A DNA stretch of 64,000 nt from assembly GCA_903632075.3 (NCBI GenBank), contig CAHIKZ030000387.1, forward strand, positions 112,501-176,500, read 5' to 3'. Below, one piece after another: positions 55,480-64,000 of the stretch; positions within the stretch are counted from its first letter, which is position 1; every line of letters begins with the position of its first letter. Source of the DNA: Acanthosepion pharaonis. Lineage: Eukaryota; Mollusca; Cephalopoda; Sepiida; Sepiidae. Under the pieces are notes generated by a model. That model was not told where the DNA came from and ran no database searches. It saw only the letters and a program-made list of their open reading frames with translations. The translations under genes and the position numbers were made by a program.

Positions 55480-56085
55480 CAGTGTTGATTCCTATTCACC
55501 ACTGGCTTTATGTATAAATCTTCTATCGCCGATATTATTGACAACCTTTCTAAGAACATTATGACAAATCCCCGAAGACAGCTGGAAAGCTGTGACAGTC
55601 ACTACTAAAGTTGAGGACACCAGTCCGTACAAAAACTATAAGATACATCCCTACACACATATGGACACACAACGGCATTCCTTCAAAAAACAAATCTTGA
55701 AGACTACAAAAAATCCTATCGAAACATTATTGGCATCTCAGTGATAAAGGCTTCATCCCGCAAATGAAATGGAAGATCATCTCTAAGGCTCGAATTCCCA
55801 ACAATTTCAGAGACAGAGGTGATCTTTGCATCAAAGAAAAGGTTTTTATTATTAAATATGATAATCCTGACGAGTTACTAAAACAGCGCGGTGAGCTTAT
55901 CTTCAAATGTAGACACAGACATTTTTAATCATTTAAGCATAATTTATGTTAAGATAAATGTTTTGGGCCTGGTAAAATTGGAAATCCATTTTTTGCGAAA
56001 ATGTTTGGTCTGATGAATTAAAACCGAAGTATCGGTTTTAATGAAATAAAATATTTCCATGAACTTTTAAAGTCTCTGCTTTCAT

Positions 56086-56090
<5 letters not shown>
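55480..56090 (+). pseudogene. PLE family 5 C-terminal fragment
   Basis: With frame changes: LSRHYWHLSDKGFIPQMKWK, IISKARIPNNFRDRGDLCIK, EKVFIIKYDNPDELLKQRGE, LIFKCRHRHF. This is the end of a PLE GIY-YIG protein (SKxxWxL, LCxxEKxxI, LLxxRxELxxKCRHxxxF). The 3' part has a TTAAAACCGA/TCGGTTTTAA hairpin at ~56018-56041 and ends at (TA)n 56090. Confidence 0.7.
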
Positions 56091-56132
<42 letters not shown>

Positions 56133-56265
56133 AGAACGAATCAAATATAAATTCAAACGTTCACAACATTAATTTAAAAATGGGGATCAATACAATAGTA
56201 GAGCGATAATATAATTTATAAATATTTATTAGTGCATTTATAGCATATTTATCTTATAATTTTCG

Positions 56266-56313
<48 letters not shown>
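56090..56313. repeat. (TA)n arrays at 56090-56127 and 56274-56313
   Basis: Two TA arrays. The second borders the PLE family 2 terminal unit. Confidence 0.9.
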
Positions 56314-56316
<3 letters not shown>

Positions 56317-57074
56317 TGAACATAGAAGTCAACACTTAGAGGCAGCAGTCTGTTTCATGCTATATGTAATCGTCAGGCCACGTGTGCTGTTATTTTTCTC
56401 GGCTATTTATATATATACGGGTCAGTGGTGCATTGTGGGTAGTCTATTATGGCGGTTATTTTACCAGAAGTTGTTTATTTATTTATTTGGGTTAAATTAT
56501 TTTGCTTGTTTTTATTTATTTTTATTTTTTGTTTCTTATTTTATTTATTTATTTATTTTTAATCGGTGTTTTTTATTAACGTAGTAAAAATTTGTTTATA
56601 TCACTTATTTAATAGTTTTGTTTTGGTTTGAGAATTTAATTAATGCTATTTGTTCGGTTTTGGGGTTGATTGTAGTAGTTTATTCTAACTATTATTTTGG
56701 CAGGAACAGTTTTTAATTTGTGTTTATTTGGGTTGATTATCTTTATTTGGTTTTTCTAACGGTAACTTTATCTGGATTCGTTTATTTATTTACTTGGATG
56801 AATGTAGGTCAATTTATTTTACTTGTATATTTTCTCTTTTCGGTTTTCAATTTTTAAGTAACGTAGTATTTATTTATTTTTTTTATTTATTTATATTTTT
56901 TATCGTTATATAACAGTTATAGCTATTTATTTCGTCCGACTTTTTGGTTTGATTTTTTTAGTCTAACTAATATTTTGGTCATAATGGTTTGCTAATTTGT
57001 TTATTATTTACTTTATTTATTTGGGTTAGTTGTTTTGTTTTTATGTTTTTGTTTTGTTTTGTTTTTTGTTATTA

Positions 57075-57106
<32 letters not shown>

Positions 57107-57780
57107 TATTTCGTCTATTCTAACAGATGTGATTTTGTAATTTATTTGGATTAATTAATTTTGTTTATTTTATTGTTATTTTGTTTATTTGTTTATTTAT
57201 TTGTTTTTATTTTATTTTTTCCGTTTTCATTTTTTAAGTAACGTAGTAAAAATTTGTTTTCATGTCTGCATTTTGAGATGAGCTCGGATCTTTTATTTAA
57301 TAATTTATTTTGGTCTGGGAAAGTAATGATAGCTATTTTTTCCTCCAAGCAAAGTTTGCAAGTTTTTGATTGGTTGTTGTAGGCTGATGATCTTTTCCTT
57401 ATTTTCCAAGATATTTTTGGTGTGGTGTGCGTTTTGTTTTTAATTCCCCAGATATATTTAGAAAGCATTGTACTGTTCGCATATTTACTATTTGTGAAAG
57501 ATGTTTTGTGTGTATAATTTCTTTGTTTCCAAGGTCCTTCAGTTACTCTTATGTATACTTTTTCTTCATTATCTGGTGATTTTATCGTGGCTTGGTATAT
57601 TACGTTGTTTTGTAAACAATTTCCGTTTAAGGGACATTCGTTCTTTATTCTGCAGTTGCACGTGGGTTTAATTTGTTCGTGTGGTTTGTTGATAATTTTC
57701 CTGTTGCGCCATGTTCTCGGTGCAGCTGTAGCTGATTTTTAAAATTTTTACAATACTAGAAAGTATTAATTTTGAACTTA
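56310..57780 (-). pseudogene. PLE family 2, copy B: nuclease end and repeat-bearing 3' UTR
   Basis: Minus strand from ~57760: TYSCTENMAQQENYQQTT-like linker, CRIKNECPLNGNCLQNNVIY, EEKVYIRVTEGPWKQRNYT, then 57468-57193 MLSKYIWGIKNKTHTTPKIS, WKIRKRSSAYNNQSKTCKLC, LEEKIAIITFPDQNKLLNKR, SELISKCRHENKFLLRYLKN. The nuclease keeps its Cys pairs. The AT-rich 3' UTR (57190-56400) contains at least two decayed repeats of the coding end near 56868 and 56575, and finishes with the terminal unit CCTGACGATTAC. It begins back to back with copy C. Confidence 0.8.
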
Positions 57781-57782
57781 GG

Positions 57783-58224
57783 AAAAAGTTAGGAGTAAAC
57801 CAGTGAAAAAATACAAAAACAACAATTGACTGGTTCCACAGCATAAATAACAAGCAAAATTGCCAATTCCTACAATTAGACATAAAAGAATTTTACCCAT
57901 CCATAACAGAACGCATGTTAGATAAGGCCATCAACTTATCTCCGGAGCAAATAATAAAACCAAGCGAAATCAACATCATAAAAAGCGGTAAAATAACCGC
58001 CATAATAGACTACCCACAATGCACCACTGACCCGTATATATATAAATAGCCGAGAAAAATAACAGCACACATGGCCTGACGATTGCATATAGCATGAAAC
58101 AGACTGTCACCTCTAAGTGTTGACTTTTATGTTCACTTTTATATTTACACACGCTCTATCTTTGATATTGAGCACTTTATCACATAAATATAGCACACCT
58201 TAAGACTATATTTCTTTATATTTC

Positions 58225-58240
<16 letters not shown>
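57783..58240 (+). pseudogene. PLE family 2, copy C: reverse transcriptase motif A joined to the 3' end
   Basis: KTTIDWFHSINNKQNCQFLQ, LDIKEFYPSITERMLDKAIN, LSPEQIIKPSEINIIKSG. DIKEFYPSI is PLE reverse transcriptase motif A with its catalytic Asp. Immediately afterwards the sequence changes to the 3' UTR (AAAATAACCGCCATAATAGA) and terminal unit, so most of the reverse transcriptase and the nuclease are deleted. Confidence 0.8.

Positions 58241-58261
<21 letters not shown>
58231..58261. repeat. (TA)n microsatellite
   Basis: TA array at the PLE end, as at 24736. Confidence 0.9.
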
Positions 58262-58266
<5 letters not shown>

Positions 58267-58640
58267 AAAGTGAGAGAGAAAATGCTATTTCCTCTTATAC
58301 CTTAAGGGTAATTCAAAATAGAAAATTGCCCAATATGGTTAACCTAAAATAATGTATCAAACATGATTCAATGTTAAATGTATTTTATAAAAAATCCGTA
58401 TATTATCAGTGTTGTGTAACGGTTACCAAACCGGTGATGCGGATCATAAATATGGAAAGCTATCCTCATTTGTGGCCTTGTGCCAAACCTTTATCCACGA
58501 AAAATTCTTAGACGCGAACATACGAAATGTCTTTTACAAATAATGATGATGACTGCATCAGATCTTTAATTTCATTCTCTTACTTTCTTCCCGACCAGTT
58601 GTGACCCTGTCGCGCCCTTCTAGTGTTTGTATTTGGCCAG
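58262..58640. other. Unrecognised stretch
   Basis: No recognised feature. Confidence 0.4.
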
Positions 58641-58644
58641 TCTA

Positions 58645-58671
58645 TTATAGATAGATAGATCGGAAGAGGGT

Positions 58672-58721
<50 letters not shown>

Positions 58722-58776
58722 AAATGTAAAATTTGTGATAGAGGCACATAGTTTCACTGCATATGAATGTATGCAA

Positions 58777-58835
<59 letters not shown>
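58645..58835. repeat. (GATA)n and (TG)n arrays
   Basis: GATA array 58672-58722 and TG array 58778-58834, separated by 55 unrecognised bases. Confidence 0.95.
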
Positions 58836-59330
58836 CGTAAATCACTTTCACGTCCCGAAATCTGCTACTGTCTCCGACTATGAATGGTCGGCGCCAATTT
58901 CCCTCCTGCACTCTTAAGTTTACACATCGGGTCCCCGTGTCCTTTAAATGTCATCCGACCCATTGAGGGCGGTGTCTGTTCAGCGCCGGTCCCAAACGAA
59001 AGGTTAGTGACAATCCAACAAAGCAGTCTTCAAGACAGACTATTAGAACGGCACAAGTTTCGACTGCAGGGATGGGTGTAGCGGTTCATTAGTAATAACT
59101 TTTTTTTTTTTTCTTTTTTTTTATTGCTTAGGCTGGCTGGCGAATTGGTCATGTTTCTATCTGAAAACACTCTATCCTGGACTACTGTCTATTACTAGTA
59201 TCGACGCCATTTCTTTATCCCCGGTTGTATGTATGCGCCCTGTTAGTTATAAGCCGTATAATAGATTATATTTAAAATTAACTTTAATTATTTTTAAAAC
59301 TTATCATACGATTATTTCTGTCTGATTGTC
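58836..59330. other. Unrecognised stretch
   Basis: GC-richer 58850-59090 with short open frames, no family signature. Poly-T at 59100. Confidence 0.4.
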
Positions 59331-59334
59331 TAGG

Positions 59335-59870
59335 ATCAGAAGTTAGCATTATTTACATTATTGATATGTGAACTATTGTCTTCATCATTATTATTATTAT
59401 TATTATTATTATTTACTTTGATTTCTGGTGTATACTCATTTCTTTCCGGGTCCCAACCAGAGACCTAATGTCAGAAATGGCATCATAACATTTTTCACTG
59501 AGCATTTTCTGAGAGGAAAAAGTCCTACGATCACACACATTTTACATAGATAAAGCCCTTCGTAAGCTGTGAGCTGTACCTGTGAGTACAATTTTTTGTA
59601 TTTCTTTAAGGCTTGGACTACCAGGAATCCCTTCAATGAGTCTAATGGAATCTTTTCCAATTAATCCGAGGGCTCCAACTACAACTGGAATTTTTTAGAT
59701 TTCGATGCCAATGTCTTTGTATTTTGATAGTTTGTTGAAGATCTTCAAAGATACATTACAGTCTGCAGGGACTATCATGTCAGCAAGGAGGCATATTCTG
59801 TTTTTGTGGTCTCTGATCACGATGTGTAGACGATTAGCTTTGATTATTATTATTATTATTATTATTATTG
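59335..59870 (-). pseudogene. LINE tail, restriction-like-endonuclease type (copy 2)
   Basis: Minus strand: KNRICLLADMIVPADCNVSL, KIFNKLSKYKDIGIEI, then in another frame the LGLIGKDSIRLIEGIPGS-like block. The 3' (AAT)n tail is at 59385-59412 and is preceded by sequence matching copy 1 (GGGTCCCAACCAGAGACCTA). The 5' end stops in an (ATT)n array at 59845-59868. 59335-59385 is a SINE family A tail fragment. Confidence 0.75.
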
Positions 59871-60028
59871 CTGTTGTTGTTGTGGATTCCGTGAATGGAA
59901 TCCTGCACAAATAAATAAACAACGCCAATAATTGAGATAGAAAAATAAGTGTATTAAACGTAATACAGACTTGAAGTGAAGACTAGTAGTCCAGGAATGC
60001 GTGTTAGTAGAAAGTATATGGAAGGCCG

Positions 60029-60029
<1 letters not shown>

Positions 60030-60092
<63 letters not shown>
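60030..60092. repeat. (TA)n microsatellite
   Basis: TA array. 59871-60029 and 60093-60240 are unrecognised. Confidence 0.95.
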
Positions 60093-60094
<2 letters not shown>

Positions 60095-60248
60095 GGACTC
60101 TTGTATAACTCTCTGAGAAGAGAACACCCTGCGTCAGTCTCCGTATCTCTCAACGTATCTCCACGTATCTCAACAGCACGTATTCTCTCTGTCAGTATAA
60201 GTATACTTTGGACGAGTCCACCTTATGTAAAAAGGGGAGAGCCCCACA

Positions 60249-60805
60249 ACAATTATTATTATTATTATTTGTGTGTTATGTTTCCTGCTTTTTATCCTGT
60301 ACAACCGTCTCCAAACTACGATCCTTAGGCCCTATACGAGAATTGTCATTAAATTATCACTTTTCGTAGTATATTGGATGTTCCTAGTAAGGCGATCTTC
60401 TGGGTAAATTGTATGTTGATGTTACCTGGGTCACTGTTAGTAAAAATTCCCATTCCTTTTCTCACGAGGCCCAGGGCTCCGATTACTATTGGTACAGTCT
60501 CAGTCTTCATTCCCCACATCCAGCTAATTTCGATCTTGCCCTTGTATTTGCACAATTTCTCTATAATTTTCATGGAGATGTTTCTCTCAGATGTAACTAT
60601 GTCAATAAACATACACTTCCTGAATTTCTTGTCTTTTATGATAATATCTGATCTATTGGCTCTTATATCTCTGTCAGTTTGAATTGGCATGTCCCAGAGG
60701 ATAGTTACATCGTTATTTTGGGTAACTGGTTGGTGCTCATACCATCTCTCAGTGGTTTCGATTTTGTGTTTCTTGTCTATCTTCCAGTTCACAAGTGTCG
60801 CTACA
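60249..60805 (-). pseudogene. LINE tail, restriction-like-endonuclease type (copy 3, longest frame)
   Basis: The minus-strand frame 60792-60349 reads ERWYEHQPVTQNNDVTILWD, MPIQTDRDIRANRSDIIIKD, KKFRKCMFIDIVTSERNISM, KIIEKLCKYKGKIEISWMWG, ETVPIVIGALGLVRKGMG, FTQKIALLGTSNILRKVII and a stop. The R(S/P)DI...FIDI acidic pair fits a PD-(D/E)XK-like nuclease. The frame is open for 147 codons, so this copy is the youngest of the four. The 3' tail is (AAT)n at 60250-60270. Confidence 0.8.
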
Positions 60806-60811
60806 GTTTCA

Positions 60812-61450
60812 TTATTATTAGTAGTATATTTTTTGTCACAGAGTTTAGATTTTTGTATTTTTGGTACATTAATTTATATGTCAGGTCACGAGAAAGACAG
60901 ACAACACATTCCTCAAAGTATGTGGAGTGCTCAAAAAAGTTTGGATTACCTCAAGTTGGTATGGCATCCCCAGCTGGTCAAAAAAGTCACACGGTTTTAA
61001 TGGGATTAATCCTAGTGTACCAATCACCACTGGGATCAGTTTGATACTCCCCTCTCGCATTCCAAGCAATCTTTCAAGATCAACTTTCAAATCAGAGTAG
61101 TTTTTACTTTTCTCAATTACCTTGCTTGCTATATTTGTGTCGTTTGGGATGGCTACACCAATAATATGACAATTTTCGGTGCCTTTAAGTTGCGAAAGAA
61201 TAGACAGACGGCGATGGTGTATCCCTCTGTCTGAAAATCATCGTCTCAGAATATCATCGGCTTTCCAACTTCTTCAATTGATCTGCATGTCACATGCTCA
61301 TACCAATTTTCTGAATTAGTATTCATACTTTCAACACAATAACTAATATACATAAAAGCATACCTTATCAGAGCACGTCTTATTTTCTTTTGGGGCCAGC
61401 ATTTTGCAACCACTGATCAGGCGAGTCACATTCTCGATGTATTCACCTCG
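60812..61450 (-). pseudogene. LINE tail, restriction-like-endonuclease type (copy 4, different family)
   Basis: Minus strand: EYIENVTRLISGCKMLAPKE, then IIGVAIPNDTNIASKVIEKS, KNYSDLKVDLERLLGMREGS, IKLIPVVIGTLGLIPLKPCD, QLEVIQTFLSTPHTLRNVLS. It has the same module as copies 1-3 but is clearly diverged (SKNYSDL for SKYKDL). It abuts copy 3 with an (AAT)n-like tail at ~60812, and an ATT array lies at its 5' edge (61452-61500). Confidence 0.7.
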
Positions 61451-61451
61451 G

Positions 61452-61500
61452 TTATTATTATTATTATTGTTATTGTTGTTATTATTTTTGTTGTTGTTAA
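61452..61500. repeat. (ATT)n(GTT)n microsatellite
   Basis: Interrupted trinucleotide array. Confidence 0.9.
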
Positions 61501-61639
61501 GAAAGAAAGAGACATGACATCAAAGCTTCAACAGTTGCAGCAGCAAACGCAATAGAAAAGACTCGGTGAGGGTAGTTTTGCGTGACAAGTAATAGCAGTA
61601 TTCATCGGCAAGTTACGTTAGGTTTAAGCCTCCAAGGTC

Positions 61640-61960
61640 CCCACTCAGCCTAGTGGATTAAAACGTTGGTTCGTGGATTTGGTGACATAGTAATTGTGAG
61701 TTCAATCCCTGGGCTGCGTAGTGTAAAACCGTGGCTAATGATAACAGGGGAAGACTAAAATAAAGAACTAAACGAGATATCTCTAGACATGGTCGGCCCG
61801 CTCAGATTAAATGAAGGTTTAGTTTCGAATTTTCTTAAAAAATTATTGAGAGAAACACCCGACGAAGGTCGGATGGCACAACAGATAAAATGTTATTATA
61901 ACAACAAAGATAAAAATAATAGTCCAAATGTAAATTATGATAACTCTTCATCCAAGATTT
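61640..61960 (+). repeat. SINE with hammerhead-like core (family A), copy 4, with tRNA-like head
   Basis: CAGCCTAGTGGATTAAAACG to GTGAGTTCAATCCCTGGGCT looks like a tRNA gene relic, with CAGCC/GGCTG as acceptor strands and GAGTTCAATCCC as B box. The core at 61868-61900 is decayed (CCGACGAAGGTCGG...). The tail AACAACAAAGATAAAAATAA and AATAGTCCAAATGTAAAT follows. (GACA)n lies at 61970-61990. Confidence 0.6.
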
Positions 61961-61961
61961 T

Positions 61962-61992
<31 letters not shown>

Positions 61993-61999
61993 TGATCAT

Positions 62000-62450
62000 G
62001 TTTCTTTTGTTTTTTGTTGATTTTTGCTTTTACTACTCTATATTATATTATGTTTCCTTTGTTTTTGTTGCTTTTTGCTATTACTACTGTATATTATATT
62101 TTATTATGTTTCCTTTGTTTTTGTTGCATTTTTGCTAATACTATTGTATATTATATTATATATTTCCTTTGTTTTTGTTGCATTTTTGCTATTACTACTG
62201 TATATTATATTATATTATGTTTCTTTTTGTTTTTTGCATTTTTGCTATTACTACTGTATATTATATTTTATTATGTTTCCTTGTTTTTGTTGCATTTTTG
62301 CTATTACTGCTGTATATTATATTTTATAATGTTTCCTTTGTTTTTGTTGCTTTTTTGCTATTACTACTGTATATTATATTATATCGTGTTTCCTTTTTTT
62401 TTTTTTTGGTTTTGCTTTTTTTGGTGTTACTACTTTATATTATATTCAAA
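62000..62450 (+). repeat. ~60-base minisatellite, about seven units
   Basis: Unit: TTTCCTTTGTTTTTGTTGCA, TTTTTGCTATTACTACTGTA, TATTATATTATATTATG. Units are 57-63 bases with small changes. The three overlapping plus-strand frames (up to 148 codons of Phe, Leu, Tyr, Cys) are periodic translations of the array. Confidence 0.95.
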
Positions 62451-62777
62451 GCCCGACTGATTTGAGACTTTCTTTGCCGTATAGAGTATAAACTGTTTTG
62501 GTATTATCTAATACTTGGATATGTTAATAATGGTATTTAGTTTGCTTGAGATATGATAATCGGTATGCGCATGAATGAAACCATTTTGATTAGTGACAAA
62601 TTAAACTCCCAAGAGAATGCAGGGCTTGAGTTACAAATTTAAGACTATTGCTTTTTTTTAATTACTATTTAATAATTGGATGGTAAATGCAGAAAACATT
62701 AAAAAAAATATTAACAAAGATCTTTTGTTAGTCGTTAACAAAAATTATGTTAAAGAAAAATTTCTGTCTAAATGCAC

Positions 62778-62778
<1 letters not shown>

Positions 62779-62842
<64 letters not shown>

Positions 62843-62901
62843 AATGTTTTAAACTTTAACTTTAAACAATTTACAACTTAAATGGACACCCTACTTTATG
62901 G

Positions 62902-62976
<75 letters not shown>

Positions 62977-62982
62977 ATGTGT

Positions 62983-63013
<31 letters not shown>

Positions 63014-63014
63014 C
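62779..63014. repeat. (TA)n arrays at 62779-62840 and 62907-63014
   Basis: Two long TA arrays. 62750-62779 reads TCTGTCTAAATGCACGAATA, like the PLE boundary elsewhere. Confidence 0.9.
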
Positions 63015-63860
63015 AAATTCACATTTCAATAATATAGGTTTAACTTAATTAGCTACTATATTTCCACTCCCCTCTAACTCTTCAAATGTCGAAAGTATAA
63101 CTAATTCTAATTTCTATATCCCCCTCCCCTTCTATAACTATATTAATTATAATTTATAAACTTTTCCCAACTTTAATATCTCCCCCAAATCTATTTCCAT
63201 TAATCCATTACATCTTTTAATCTATACACTTTAAAGTTATTTTTAAATCCCTTTTTATTCCTCTTTTAATTTTTAATTTATATTTCATTCTTCATATAAC
63301 CCCAAATTAATGTCATAAGGTTAATATTCGGGTTTAATTTTATAAAACTTCTTCCCTTTAAAACAAATATCTTCCACTCTCCTTTGACCACTGTCTCGTG
63401 TCTTTCGTCTGACTGAAACATTGAAATGGATAAATTCTATATTAGTTTTTTTGAGCAGGTTGACTTTTTTTTTTCTTTTAGCTTTCACAGTTAAATTTCT
63501 ATTTAAGGCACAAACTCCGTCTACTCCGGGGTTGATAAGACAGACGATCGATATCTTCGTCTGCTGAAATAGTCTATTCTCCATTTGACGTAGATTTGGA
63601 TTTTATTATTTATTATTTTCTCTGTAATCATAAATAAATTGAGCTCTCTTTGTGGGTCAATTTTAATATTTTATATTAGTAGGATCCACTTGGATTATAA
63701 ACCAACGGACTTGTTACCTTTACCATATATATATATATAAAGGAAATATGTTGTAGTGGTTCCAACGAGAGAAAAGTATGTATATTAAAAAGAAGAGGGG
63801 TGCCGCAAACGTTTTTGGTTGTAATGTGGATTTATTGAGAAAAAATATTATACTTTGTTT
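63015..63860. other. AT-rich stretch without recognised feature
   Basis: Includes a minus-strand open frame at 63321-63584 with no recognised domain. A short (TA)n lies at 63725-63740. Confidence 0.45.
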
Positions 63861-63867
63861 TACATAA

Positions 63868-63917
63868 TTTCACGACACGTGTTTCTGGTCTGGTCTCGCA
63901 ACCGTCTTCAGGTGAAA
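63868..63917 (-). ncRNA. Hammerhead ribozyme candidate (best in window)
   Basis: Minus strand: TTTCAC (stem I, 5'), CTGAAGA (fits CTGANGA exactly), a GGT/ACC-based stem II with flanking mismatches, GAAA, ACACGTGT (palindromic stem III), C (cleavage position, NUH rule met), GTGAAA (stem I, 3'; 6 perfect base pairs with TTTCAC). All three helices and every core box are present in order. It lies in a PLE-like terminal repeat near the window edge. Confidence 0.6.
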
Positions 63918-64000
63918 GTGGAGATTTTTACATATTATTAAAAATAATTAATTTTTCTTCATGTTCAATGTGGAATATTCTCGATATGAGACATTCTGTT

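Noticed and set aside
62014..62460. 148-codon frame that looks like membrane segments
   Set aside because: Periodic translation of the ~60-base minisatellite; two other frames are also open.
63321..63584. 87-codon minus-strand frame MENRLFQQTKISIVCLINPG
   Set aside because: No recognisable domain, Lys-rich, in AT-rich DNA between repeats.

Overview
This window looks like intergenic DNA from a coleoid cephalopod, probably an octopus. That assignment is inference. It rests on very AT-rich sequence, dozens of long (TA)n, (CA)n and (GATA)n arrays, and a dense mix of Penelope-like elements (PLEs), non-LTR retrotransposons, Tc1/mariner relics and tRNA-derived SINEs. I found no host protein-coding gene, no rRNA gene and no convincing functional tRNA gene. 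Almost every open frame is a translated microsatellite, a purine or pyrimidine tract, or a transposon fragment. All transposon reading frames are broken by stops, frameshifts, deletions or lost catalytic residues.

Layout. 1-1.7 kb: a PLE foldback with a hammerhead-like core, then a PLE C-terminal relic. 2.6-3.5 kb: antisense APE-type LINE tail. 3.7-5.6 kb: pyrimidine-rich, then purine-rich satellite-like DNA. 6.4-7.5 kb: Tc1 transposase interrupted by a LINE tail. 8.5-11.5 kb: transposon relics, a CT tract and a mariner. 11.7-13.9 kb: tRNA-derived SINE cluster and a PLE palindrome. 14.5-18.5 kb: ribozyme-like repeat, SINEs, LINE tail and a second CT tract. 19.3-26 kb: PLE-rich, including a PLE whose endonuclease domain is split by an inversion. 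26-31 kb: quiet, except for a 1.8-kb element with ~105-bp terminal inverted repeats and no gene. 31-34.2 kb: degraded Tc1 with both ends, then a LINE reverse transcriptase. 36.3-39.3 kb: two PLEs and a mariner-derived miniature element. 40-43.2 kb: LINE endonuclease tail, Tc1, ribozyme-bearing SINE. 44.4-45.5 kb: PLE end and a short mariner between (TA)n arrays. 46.1-49.2 kb: the most complete LINE (APE endonuclease plus reverse transcriptase). 50-55 kb: minisatellite, deleted mariner, GATA and GAAA arrays, SINEs and LINE pieces. 55.5-58.2 kb: PLEs, one pair head to head. 59.3-61.5 kb: three tandem tails of LINEs with a restriction-like endonuclease. 62-62.5 kb: a ~60-bp minisatellite. 63.9 kb: the best hammerhead candidate.

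The connecting theme is self-cleaving RNA and retrotransposition. At least a dozen places carry the hammerhead layout: a CTGANGA-like box, a short stem, GAAA, a tiny self-complementary stem III, and a cleavage-type residue. Several lie in PLE terminal repeats and are followed 130-190 nt later by a fixed boundary (GCCTAAAYACACA) where a (CA)n(TA)n array begins. One further family appears to join a tRNA-like SINE head to a hammerhead-like core. That SINE-ribozyme combination and the ribozyme-to-microsatellite module are the most unusual observations here. Hammerheads in PLE terminal repeats are already known; cleavage activity of these copies is not shown.
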